NCBI GenBank assembly: GCA_020465985.1
Contig: JAANYP010002319.1
Location: 362,006-426,005 of the forward strand
Length of the DNA: 64,000 nucleotides
Source: Centrapalus pauciflorus
Lineage: Eukaryota > Streptophyta > Magnoliopsida > Asterales > Asteraceae
Direction: 5' to 3'
Below, piece by piece: positions 35,646-48,320 of the stretch. The notes under the pieces are model-generated. The model was not told the DNA's origin. It saw nothing but the letters and a program-made list of their open reading frames with translations, and searched no databases. Made by a program: the position numbers and the translations under genes. Position 1 is the first letter of the stretch. Each line of letters opens with the position of its first letter.

Positions 35646-36600
35646 CTCTCATCCTCAGTATAGTCCTCGATATACGACTTATGTGTCTCTTTGTCGAATA
35701 TCTTGAACCCTTCATCAACTTCCCTAAAAATCAAGGTAGGGAATATGGCGGCCGTAATGTACGTCGCCGAAATGAGGGATAACAGGGAATCGGGCGAAAG
35801 TGTGCCCGTCCTCTCAAGGAACATGGAGATCAACCAAGCATGGGGGATGATCGTCCTCTCTCTCGTGTCGTACATGACCCATAAATCATTCATAATTGTC
35901 CATGCAAAGGACAGTCTGGGCCTACCCTTAAGAAGGGCGTGTCGGACAGTGATATCCCTATGCCCGACTTTGGTCAGGTCACTATCACGAGGTAAGATGT
36001 TATTCACAAGAATCTTGTGAAGCACCTTACACCTCGGAGATAAAGCCTTTCGGCTGTAGGAAGTGGAGGACTCGGACTCAAAATGGACGGGATAAAGACT
36101 CTATTAACCTGCTCCGTCCACTCCCCTGACCAAGTCATATCAGTGAAGGCCAATTGGGCCTCATTCCTATACTCGTACCCTTGCTGGTCAGATGCTTCGT
36201 AGCCTACCCCAGCATCTAAATAAGATAATTGGCGAAGGATTTGTGCATCCATCGCCACGTCCCTAGCATGGACGGTGCCTATCAACCTAAAGTCGTTCGC
36301 TGAACGGCCCGTCTCCCTTCGTAGGGTAGACATCCACTCGACTACATTAGATTGATAAATATCATTACCACCCAACTCAAACACACCTTCCCACCCCAAA
36401 TAGTCAAAAAGATATGGGATCCCGTAATCCTCAAAATCACTCCTCTTAACCCTATTTTCAGTCAACACTTTATTTGAATATTTCCTATATAAATACAAAT
36501 GTGTTCTAATGTGTTCGGGGTGTTGGGATAAAAGGAGGTTTGGAGACCAATCTATTGGGATATCAACATTTTGGGTCCGTTGTCTCGTTCTCCTTGCCAT
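34874..36600 (-). pseudogene. Env-like ORF 2 of element D
   Basis: ATG at 36600 opens MARRTRQRTQ. The first 180 residues are a conserved plant-transposon (Athila ORF) domain, then the frame shifts near 36060 and continues at 36025-35285 through NNILPRDSDLTKV and TIMNDLWVMYD. Next comes an Arg-Glu run encoded by a CT microsatellite, a charged linker and a predicted coiled coil (RVDHLAGRVDQLQDG). After a stop at 35285 the same frame reads a Tyr/Pro-rich stretch, PPPPPPPFEW and a very hydrophobic tail of about 40 residues to 34874. That tail could be a membrane segment or chance translation of AT-rich DNA. Family function is unknown. Confidence 0.75.
35590..35643. repeat. CT/GA microsatellite inside env-like ORF 2
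   Basis: About 52 bases of near-perfect CT repeat on the plus strand. Read on the minus strand in the ORF frame it encodes alternating Arg-Glu. Confidence 0.95.
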
Positions 36601-37953
<1,353 letters not shown>

Positions 37954-39313
37954 TCATTCGGTCTGAGATGTGATGGTTTCTTCCAACTCTCCGACAGTCA
38001 TCTGAAGGTTAGTGAGCCAGTCTGAGTGCGTGTTAAACAATTGCTCATTCTTCTTTTGATTTTCCCGAAGCATTTGGATCTCCTTAATCAAAATGTTGTT
38101 TGCGTTTACTAAACCTCCAACTGTTTCCTTCAACTTGTGCACTTGATCCCAAACAAGATCAACGGTCTCGACCCTCTTCCACGGCCTCTGATCATCTTCA
38201 TCAGCTTCCATTCGGGCTTTTCATTTATTATTCTGTCTTTCAGGTACAGGTTCTGGGGCTTTGAAAGGGATTTGGGTTACTTTAGTAGACTTTGGACAAC
38301 GAATTTGGAAACCCCTCTCGGTACATTCAAAAACTAGCCCTGCCATCGTAAACCTTGTAAACCATAAGGTATTTGGGTTAAGGATCTGTATGGGCATATC
38401 CTCATACACAGTATTTTCTATCACGAATAATTCGGTTAACATCCTATAATGGGGGTAACTTATCCCTTGGCCTAAGACATGACATTCCCACAAATTTTGC
38501 ATGATAATGTACCATAATGATATTGTCGGGTGTCCAGTCATTAATGCGTGTACTACTAGAATCTCTTGTGGTTTCATATATGTGGTGTCTTGATGACGCG
38601 GAAGTATGTTAAAGATAACAAACTTCCACATAACTTTGGATAAAGGGCATAAATCACCTATGTTGAAGGCGGTATAGGTCCGGGCAGCTCTAATTGAAAT
38701 ACCAAAACCGGTTGCTATCATTTGATCCCATTGGTTAGTCCATTTGTTAACAGTACGCTATCTATCCCCCTGGGTATTAGACAGTGTCCAGAATTCCATA
38801 GGACGAGGTGTTTTGGTGTCAATTAAAAAATCTTCATATAATTTTTCTCTAAATATTAACACCTCTTTGTTTCCTACCCTTCCCACTAGCTTGAAATTGT
38901 GTTCTGCAGACCTCTCAATTCTACGCATTGTGGCGAACCACTATTGGACCCAACTAGTGTGGATATATGGAAGTTCCCATTGTATAGCTTTAGCCCATCC
39001 TAGCCTCTCAAAACACTCCAAAATTTCAAAATTGTCAAAATCACACTCTTTTATGCTACGCTCTATGAGAAACCTAGGGGGGTTTACCATTGTTAGTGTT
39101 TGGTGGAATTTCAGGGAATTCCACATTAAGTGGTTTTTCAAAACGGACATCCCTAGGGTCGTGGGTTCTCATTCTAGGTTTTTGGGAGGTTCTCGGACGG
39201 TTACTGTTTGCATGATATTGGGTTGACATATAAAAATAATGCAAAAAACCAAGGATTAAAAATACGGGGTTTTTATATAAATAATGAATGATAATTTTAA
39301 CACCATTTTTCAA
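37954..39313 (-). pseudogene. Env-like ORF 1 of element D
   Basis: The coding signal runs from about 39240 to 37954. The N-terminal piece (39240-38941) includes RTHDPRDVRFEKPL and an in-frame stop near 38940. The main piece (38721-38221) carries FNILPRHQDTTYMK and VVHALMTGHPTISL, homologous to NNILPRDSDL and VRHALLKGRPRLSF of env-like ORF 2. After a stop at 38221 the same frame resumes (38211-37954) with a coiled coil (VHKLKETVGGLVNANNILI). It is therefore a paralogue of ORF 2 with the same domain layout. Function unknown. Confidence 0.75.
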
Positions 39314-40210
39314 TAATTAACTAATCCTAAGTCTCACCAACAATGTGAGCCCAATCTAACACTATCAAATGCATGAATTTTAAGTAATCAATAAAAATAT
39401 CACCTTTTACGACAAAAAATTTATAATTTATAATAAATATGGAAAAACGCATGATTTTTACATAAGTTTTGCAAAAATAATTTTATATTAATTAAATGAA
39501 CATTTGAAAATTATTAATAACCCTTTTTCTATAAAAACCATATAATTCCCAAAAACTGAATTCATGCATGAGTGATAAAACATAGTGAAACTGATGTAGA
39601 ATGAAGTTTAAGGAATTCTAATGAGTATACCTTGCTAACCTTAGCAATAAACAAGCGATGGATCAAAGAATTGACGTAGAACAGATGAATTTTTGATGTT
39701 TTTAGGCTTAGAAATTCAAAATCGCCGTCTTCTAGAACTGGAATTAGGGTTTTGAACTTATGGGAATGATCACTGCCATTTTTATAAGATTTTGAGCGCG
39801 TCGGGCCGCAGGGCTAGCGCAGGCCTGCGCCCCCTGCGCCCGGGCCTTGGATTTGCGATCGGGGCCGTGCACTGGTCTTGGAACCCTAATTCTTTAATTT
39901 TTTTTGATTTTTACGGGTATTCTCCCCAACTTATGCTCGTATTATTGGGTTAAAATAATTCTGTTACGTGCTTAAATTTTTATTTTTCTGATCCGGGGTC
40001 TTATTATTTAATTTAAATCCTAATTACTAAACACAACCAAGTTCAGGAGGATGAATCCTCCCCAACTTAATTGGGTAGACACAAATAACACAAATAAGCA
40101 AATAAACACACTTAAGAATAATAAAATTCAAATAATCAAATTACTCTGGGTTGCCTCCCAGAAAGCGCTAAGTTTTACGTCTTCAGCCAGACGTACTACT
40201 CCTAAACTAA
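39314..40210 (-). other. D region between pol and env-like ORF 1: PPT-like tract, TATA box and leader
   Basis: On the minus strand: the Athila-type GGGAGGCAACCCAG sequence (near 40155), an AATTAAGTTGGGGAGGATT tract (near 40060), a second AAGTTGGGGAGAA (near 39920), a GC-rich GCGCAGGCCTGCGC element (39831-39817), a TATA-like CTTATAAAAA (39787-39778), and a leader ending GCTAAG at 39640 before a donor-like GTTAGC. The GC-rich element and TATA box occur in the same order in the D LTR. Confidence 0.5.
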
Positions 40211-41916
40211 TTAATCAACCTTAGGATCTTGTAGTCTGATGATCTCAGATACTAACATATCATTGATGGCCCACTGAACATATAATTTAAGTCTATGTCC
40301 GTTTACTTTAAATGGCTCACCACCTTTCAGGTCCTGTATTTCTACCGCACCGTGTGGGTAGGTATTCGTTACAGTAAATGGACCTGTCCACTTACTTTTT
40401 AATTTACTAGGAAATAATCTAAGTCTTGCGTTAAATAACCAAACTTTATTTCCTTTGGTAAATATTTTATTTTCAATCATTCTATCGTGGAAAAACTTAG
40501 TTTTCACTTTATAAATTCTAGCGCTTTCGTAGACTTCTCTTCGAATTTCTTCCTGTTTATTTAATTGGAATTTCCTATCAACACCGACATCATGTAAATT
40601 AAAATTAGTGTTTTTGATTGCCCATAGAGCTCGGTGTTCTAATTCCACTGGGAGATGGCAAAGCTTACCATACACAAGTCTGTATGGGGACATACCTATT
40701 GGTGTTTTAAATGCGGTTCTGTATGCCCATTGAGCATCCTCTAATTTTTGAGACCAATCTTTACGATCAGGTCTGACAGTTTTCTCAAGGATTCGCTTGA
40801 TCTCTCTATTAGAGATCTCGACTTGTCCATAAGGCGTTGCTATTATATGATTAACTCCATACTGTTTAAGGAGTTTAGCAAAATGCTGATTATTAAAATG
40901 TGACCCTCCGTCACTGATAATAGCCCTTGGATTACCGTGTCGTGCTAAAATATTTCTTTTAACAAATTTACACACAACCCGGTTATCATTAGTGCGTGTA
41001 GCTTCTGCTTCCACCCATTTGGAAACATAATCCACTGCCACTAAGATGAACTCATATCCAAATGATTTAGGGAATGGTCCCATAAAATCAATACCCCCCC
41101 CCCCCCCCATACATCAAATATTTCAACGATTAATATCGGGGTCATAGGCATTTCATTTCTTTTCGCGATGCCACCAGTTTGCTGGAATCTTGTGCATCCC
41201 TTAACAAACTCGTATGCATCCTTAAATATTGTGGGCCAGAAAAACCCACACTGCAATATCCGGTGGCCAGTTTTCTTTGCGCTGAAATGGCCACCGCATG
41301 CATATGCATGGAAGTGTTTAAGAATATCTTCGTGTTCCGAGTTAGGGACACATCGTCTTATAGTTTGATTTACTCCTATTTTAAATAGATCAGGCTCATC
41401 AAAAATGTATTGCCTTGCTTGAGCATTGGAATATTTTCTTTGTTGTGAGTTCCAGTGCTCTGGCAATCTTCCTGTTACGAAATAATTAACTAGATTCGCA
41501 AACCAGGGAATTTTAGATACAGATAATAATTGTTCATCAGGGAAGGAGTCCCTGATTTGATCAGTTGAGTTTGTTGGGATTAACTGAAGCCTTGATAAAT
41601 AATCGGCAACAACATTTTCTGTGCCTTTCTTATCTTTAATTTCTAAATCAAATTCTTGCAATAGAAGGATCCACCGAATCAGTCTAGGATTGGCATCCTT
41701 CTTTGCCAACAAATGTCTTAAAGCGTTGTGGTCAGAGTACACAATTACTTTTGCCCCCCCAAATATAGGATCTGAATTTTTCCAGGGCAAACACTACAAC
41801 TAATAATTCTTTCTCCGTAGTTGTGTAATTGATCTGTGCCTCGTTAAAGGTTTTACTTGCGTAGTAAATCACCACTGGCTTTTTCTCAAATCTTTGTCCT
41901 AAAACTGCACCAACTG
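40211..41916 (-). pseudogene. RNase H end and integrase of element D
   Basis: The 41916 end continues the RT/RNase H reading from 50754 across E. RNase H text includes VIYYASKTFNEAQINY and, after a frame change at a 7-C run (41755-41761), VIVYSDHNALRHLLAKKD. The integrase finger is degraded: the last Cys is Phe (CTRFQ). A 15-C run (41094-41108) shifts the frame just before GIDFMGPFP. The core then reads VDYVSKWVEA, AIISDGGSHF and GQVEISNREIKRI, with the usual five residues before GQVE missing. Two homopolymer shifts and a small deletion disable it. Confidence 0.9.
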
Positions 41917-41921
41917 CATAA

Positions 41922-44344
41922 TGTAACATCCGGCATTGAACCAGGTTAGCAACAACGACCTAATTAGCATTTAATAGTCAAATTATAGCCTAATCAATAG
42001 TCATTAGAACTTAATCAAATGATTAACAAGGCTTATTAGAAAATTCAACTCAATTAGAATCAAATTCATCGATGCGATGAATCGGGAAATCAATTAATCC
42101 GATCAATTTACGATATGAGGGATTAATTCAACTAAGTACATAATTAAATTATGATTAGTAACACTAATCATACACTAATACAATTACTTAACATTAATTA
42201 TGCAAGACTAAAACAATTCATTAAAACAATGCATTCAAAAGTATTTTTGAATTTACAAGAAAAGGGAAATACAAGAATACATTCTAAATACATTTATACA
42301 AAAAAAAAAGGAAAATACACATAATTATGGCCTAGAGGCCGGCCACCCATAGGAAGGACACAAGGACTATGAGAAATAAATTTTTTACTCAAACTCCATA
42401 ACCCTTTCAACATCAAATCTTCCAATACCACTCCCCTTTCATTTCAATGGTGATCTTACACTCTACCTCCACTCTTTGAAAGACCAACTTTTTCCCTATA
42501 AATAGAGATCACTTCCATTCATTTTCCTCACACCTTCAAAGTCTAAAACTCTCTTTTCTCTTCTCTTGGTCCGGCCACAAAGCACACACACAACACCTCA
42601 AAAATCTTTTTGTTCTTCAAGTGTTCAAGGAGAATTTCTTGTGCAACTCTTTCAAGATCAAGTCTTCTACTCATTTTCATTCCTCTAACACATCAAAGTA
42701 AGTAAATACTAGCTTATATCATCTTATATTTATGTTTATATAAGTCTTGCATAATATATATAATCACCTACAACAAGTTTCATAAAAACTCAAGTTTATA
42801 AGTTTCTAGTTGTTATTTTTAAGTTGTTTCTTTAAATGTGTTTATGAATATATGAACACATTATAAGTATGTTAATATTATGAAAACATGTGTTATATAT
42901 GTGGTTTTATAACTATTATGGCTTTTAAACAAGTTGTCTTTAAATAAACAACAAGAATCATAAGTTGTTTTAAATTTATAAACTACGGAATTTCGGCAGA
43001 ATATTTGTATCGACTTTGAAAAATCATAACTAATTCATAACTCAACGAAATGAGTTGATTCTTGTCTCAAAAGTTAGATCTATGTCTTAACTATAGATCT
43101 GCAATTTTTCATAATTTATTTTGAAGTTTAAGACCTCCAGAAATTATTTGAGAAACCGAAAGTTTGACAGCTCAAAAATGGCCAACATAGCGTTTTTAAC
43201 GAGATTTTTCACCAACCTAAACAACTCGAAAAATGGCCGTTCTTGATTCTAAAAATCCTTTGTATATAGTAGTTTAATGTCCTAGAAAACCAAAGTCTAA
43301 AACATTTTGGAGCTTGGTCAAAAACAGCCTCAAAGTAGGCCGAAAAACCTCCGAAAAAGCTGGAAAATTATATATATATAAACTTGACGTTTTAAGCAAA
43401 TCTTATTTATAAACTTGTAATGTTGGGTGATTTAAGACATAAAAATCTATAAATATACATATTATCATATATTAGTGATATTAAGTCCTTATCATCATTT
43501 AGGACTCGGTTAAACACCTCCGGTTTCATCACCCATCAAACAACGCACTTTTGCATTTTTGCGCGTCGTTTTGCCATCACAAGTTCGGTGAGTCTTCATA
43601 GCCCCTATTTTTCACTATCTATTGGGGTGGAAATACATGCACTGTTTTCATATGGACATCAAAACTGTTTATTTCTTATATGTATTACATGTTCGGATTC
43701 CATCAGCCCTTATATCATGAACCGTTAATTGCATTTATTTGTAAGCGCGAGTATATTGTGGATAGATCTATTGGGAGTCATGTCCCCCATTCGTGTTAGC
43801 TCGGTTCGGCTAACAGCGAGTGCATATATATTCAACACACGGTATTACGTATGGGAATACTGCACAGGGCAAACTCATTCTAATTAAGCTTCGGTTGCAT
43901 GATGGTTTATGTAATACATACACGGAATTTATGATTTTATAAATTCAACTCATCTGATAATGTCCATACAACTGGTCTTTTCGCGTAAACCTATGAGCTC
44001 ACCAACAATTTTTGTTGACGTATTTTAGCATGTATTTTCAGGTAATTAAGGCAAGTATGCCTTCAGAAGTAACCACTTTCAAGCTTCCGCACTTAAGGAG
44101 TCGCATTTTTTTTCAAACCGTCGGAGATTTATTTGCATTATTTTGGATAATTTAATTATGTATTCAAATCTCTGTACCTTGCGAACTACTCTTTATTATT
44201 TACGAGTTATGTAAAACGTTTCTACCTTTTAAGGTTATATCGATGTATTTTTGAAAACGTCCATATAGTGGTCGTTCATTATGATTATGGTCACGCTTCC
44301 GCGACGTCACGCTTCGTTGCCAATCGGGGTAGCGGGGTGTGACA
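41922..44344 (+). repeat. 5' LTR of E
   Basis: The 2,423-bp direct repeat is co-linear with 48321-50748. A plausible TATA (CCCTATAAATAG) lies near 42493. No gene is supportable inside it. Confidence 0.95.
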
Positions 44345-44347
44345 GAT

Positions 44348-44360
44348 TGGTATCAGAGAC
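44348..44360 (+). other. Primer-binding site of E
   Basis: TGGTATCAGAGAC lies three bases after the LTR, of initiator tRNA-Met type with one change. Confidence 0.9.
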
Positions 44361-47300
44361 ATAGTTATAGTGAACTAGGTTGCATTAGTACCTAGACTAT
44401 AACTGTTACAAAAACTAAACTTTCTTCAAGAACTGTGAACACATATATGGACCCTGATGACAATAACATATCGAAATTGACCCCTAGGGAAAGGGTGTGA
44501 CTAGCACAACGGGAGTTTATCCTGGTACCTGCCCATCAGCCAAGCCCGTCGCAGTAGTAACGAGCAAGCATAGGACAGTGGGGATGGATGCCTCACACTC
44601 TCCAAGAGTGGAGAAACGAGGAGGGGATCCAAATCCAGTTTGAAGTCAGAACACCATCTTCCTCTCAAGTGTCGATCCTTACCTAGAAACCTATATAACA
44701 AACGATGCCCCTGTTGGTGGCAAGGGCCGCCAGACACGACCTCCAATTTCGACAAAATCCACCAAGAGGTCGGTGAGATCTTTGCAAGGATTAAGCAGGA
44801 GGCAATGCAAACCACCAATAAACCTTAGGCTGACCAGAATACCCAGGCGATTTAACAAAACGGAATCGACGAATTGTGGCAGCACCCAGCGGAGCACAAA
44901 GCACACACTACAGAACTAACCCAACGACTTAACGCTCTGGAGTACGAGGAAACCCCGGGGGCATCTCTTTATAGTATTTATCTAGGCTTTACTATCTGAT
45001 ATATCTTAGGGTAAATAAGGCTTAAGAATTTATCAGAAAATTATGACCATATCATATACAAAGATTAAGTATCAAGAACTTTTATGAGGAATTAAGTTTA
45101 ATTACAACTCTGCGTAGGAAAAGATAAAGCTGTGACTATCTGCCTAAGAAATTTCAAACCCGTAGACTTATCCTCTTACCCCATTAGATACCACTTATGC
45201 ATTTCTACTATTTTATACTGGTGCTGATAGGAGCTTTATATCCACTAAGTTCATTAAGCAGATAAATTCCATTAATTGCTACTTATGCTATTGAGGTTGA
45301 TGACAGTGAGACGCTTAAGACAAATAATATAAGTCGAGGATGCTCCTTAGAATTAGTAGGCCGACTCTTTGAAACAGACATGATACCCATAAAACTGGGA
45401 AGTGTTTACGTGGTCATAGGCATGGATTGACTATCGAAAATCGTGTGGAAATAGTATGCAACAAGAACACAGTTCATATACCTTTAGCCAATAAGAAGGT
45501 CCTTACTGTCCAACGCAAAGCAAGAAATACCAAAGTAAGCATCATCTCTAGCATTAGGACCCTGAAGTGTTGATAGAGAGGGAACCAAAGGGAAAGCGGC
45601 TCGAAAATATTCTTATTATTTATGGTCACCCCAAAGTTTTTCCAGAACACTTACCTGAACTCCCAACATCGAGGCAAGTCAAATTCAAAAATAGGCCTAC
45701 TATCAGGTGCGGTACCAGTGGCTCGAGCACCATGCCGATTAGCCCCATCAATAGTGTAAGAATCGTCCAACCAACTGTAGGAGCTCTTAAATAAAGGGCC
45801 TATCAAACCGAGTTCCTCGCTTTGGAGGAGCTCCAGTTTTGTTCATAAAGGAGAAGGATGGAACTTTCGGGATGTGCATCAATTACCGAGAAATTAAATA
45901 AGCTAAAAGAACCAATACCCACTTCCAAGGATCAATGACTTGTTTCATAAAACTCCAAGAATTAAGCTTCTATTCGAAGATCGACCTTAGGTCTGGTTAC
46001 CATCAGGTTAGAGTTCACAAGAAAGATATTCCAAAGACAGCTTTCAGATTTCATTTCGGTCATCATAAATTCCTATTAATGCCGTTTGGATTAACCAGGG
46101 TCCCCAACAGTACTCATAGACCTCATCGGGTGTGCAAACCTTATTTAGACAAATTCGTGATTGTATTCATGAATGACTTTTAATCTACTCACGAAACGAG
46201 AAGGAGCACGAGCAACATTTAAGACTGATTCTGGAATTATCGGAGAAAGAACAACTATATGCTAAGCTTTCTAAATTTGACTAGGAGAGGTGAAATCCCT
46301 CGGTCACGTGAACAATAGTAAAGGAATCCAAGTCGACCCCGCAAAGATCGAGGCTATCAGGAATTGGTCAACTCTTAGAACCCCCATAGAGATACGACAG
46401 TCCTTAAGACTTGCCACTTATTATAAGCAATTTTCTCAAAGATCACCAAGAACTCTAACAAAACTGACCCGAAAAGACATTAAGTATGATTGGAGCAAGG
46501 ATCAGGAGATATCATTTCAGTTATTAAAGCACAAACTGTGCAGCGCGCCTATTTTGTCCGTACCTAAGAGGAATGAGAAATTTATAGATTACTATGACAC
46601 TTCACACAATGGACTGATGTAGAAAGATAAGGTCATAGCTTATACTCCATGAAAACTTAAGGTTCACGAGGTGAATTACACAACGCATGATCTAGATCTT
46701 GGAAGAGTAGTCTTTACCCTTAAGACTTGAAGACATTAGTTGTACGGTAAGAAGTGTATTACACTCACGGACCCTAAGAGCCTCCAACACATCTTGAACA
46801 AGAAAAAGTCAAATATTAGGTAACATCGTTGATAGAGCTAATAAGTGGTTGCAACAGTGAGATTCGTTATCACCTGAGGAAAACTAATGTGGTTGCAGAC
46901 GCTCATAGCCGAAAGAAATGAGTTAAGCCATTAAGAGTACCAGCCATAGTTATAACCACTCAACCAAACCCTCCTCTCTTAGTTCATGAAGTTATTAAGG
47001 AGGAAAATATGAAAAATAAAGCCCTGCACAGAATGGATAAATAGTTTGGAATAAGGGTTAATGGAAATCAATACTTCACGAATAGAGTCTGGTTACCCTA
47101 TTTTTTTTATAGAGTAAGAAAACTGGTTAAAGATGACGGACACAAATCAAGATATGTCGTTCACCCCGGATCCGATAAAATGTATCATAGGGAACTATAC
47201 GGGTGGCCTATCATGAAGGATGACATTGCCACATAGGTCAAAAACATTTCTAACATGCTCCAAAGTTAGGACCAACATCAGAAAACATTTGAGTAATATT

Positions 47301-48309
47301 CGACCACCTAACAAAATCCGCGCGTTCCTACCAATCAAGAAGAACATCAGGATGAATAAGCTAGTCCAAACGTACCTCGAGGAAGTCGTCTCCGGACACG
47401 GAGTGCCTATTATAATGATTTTTGATATGGATAGCAGATCTACAACTAAGCTTTTGGCAATTATTATAGCAAACTGTGGATACAAACCTGGACATGAGTA
47501 CCACATATCATTCTCAGGCCAATGGTCAGAATAATAGAACGATCCAAACCCTAGAACATACATTAAGAGCCTGTGTAATGGATACTCATTTGCCTTAGTG
47601 GAATTATCGTACTACAATAGCTATCACTCATGTATTAAAGCTTCTCCGTTTGAAGCCCTCTACGGGCAAAAGTGTCGATCACCGATTTATTGGGAAGAAG
47701 TGGGAAATGGCCAAATCACTGGCGTTAAGATCATTCACGAAACAACCGAAAGGATAGTACAGATAAGAAACTGGCTAAAAGTTGCCTGCGATTGTAAGAA
47801 AGTTATGCAGATGAAAATAGAAAATCCCTTGAGTTCTAATTAGGAGAACGAGTACTGATAAGAGTCTCGCCATGGAAGGGCGTGTTACGATTTGGGAAAC
47901 AAGGATAACTAAACCCTTGATACATTGGCAATGCAAAGTCTTAAAGGGAATTGGACTCGTAGCTTATCGTTTAGAGTTACCACCAGAGTTTAGCAGCATG
48001 CACAATACCTTCCATGTATCGAATAAGAAGAAGTGTTTGTTAGAGGAGACACTTGTTACCCCTTGGGAGAGATCCAGCTAAATAATAAACTTCGCTTCAT
48101 CAAAGAGCCGGTTGAAATCATGGACCGTAAGGTCAAAGGATTGAAGCACAGTTGTATACCCATCCTCAAGGTCAGATGGAAATTCTAGACATGGACCACA
48201 ATTCACTTAGGCATGCAAAGGCTAGTTTAAGCAAAGATACTCTCATCTACTTTTAAGTAACAAAACCCCTGAGGAAACAGGATAAAATTTCGGGACGAAA
48301 TTCCCTTAA
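44361..48309 (+). pseudogene. Degenerate gag-pol of E
   Basis: ATGGACCCTGATG near 44452 looks like the old gag start, stopped after about 16 codons. Gag is mostly lost, with traces near 44630-44950. The protease reads FYTGADRSFIS near 45220, with the catalytic Asp replaced by Tyr. Segments at 45567-45794 (HPKVFPEHLPEL), 45935-46183 (RT: SKIDLRSGYHQVRV, LLMPFGL), 46290-46622 (RT thumb and RNase H start), 47598-47843 (integrase end: SPFEALYGQKCRSP) and 47872-48081 (C-terminus: HNTFHVSN) follow in order. It is Ty3/gypsy, probably chromovirus-related. Stops between and within segments rule out a product. Confidence 0.88.
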
Positions 48310-48320
48310 CAGGGGGAGAC
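48310..48320 (+). other. Polypurine tract of E
   Basis: CAGGGGGAGAC ends directly at the right LTR. Confidence 0.9.
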
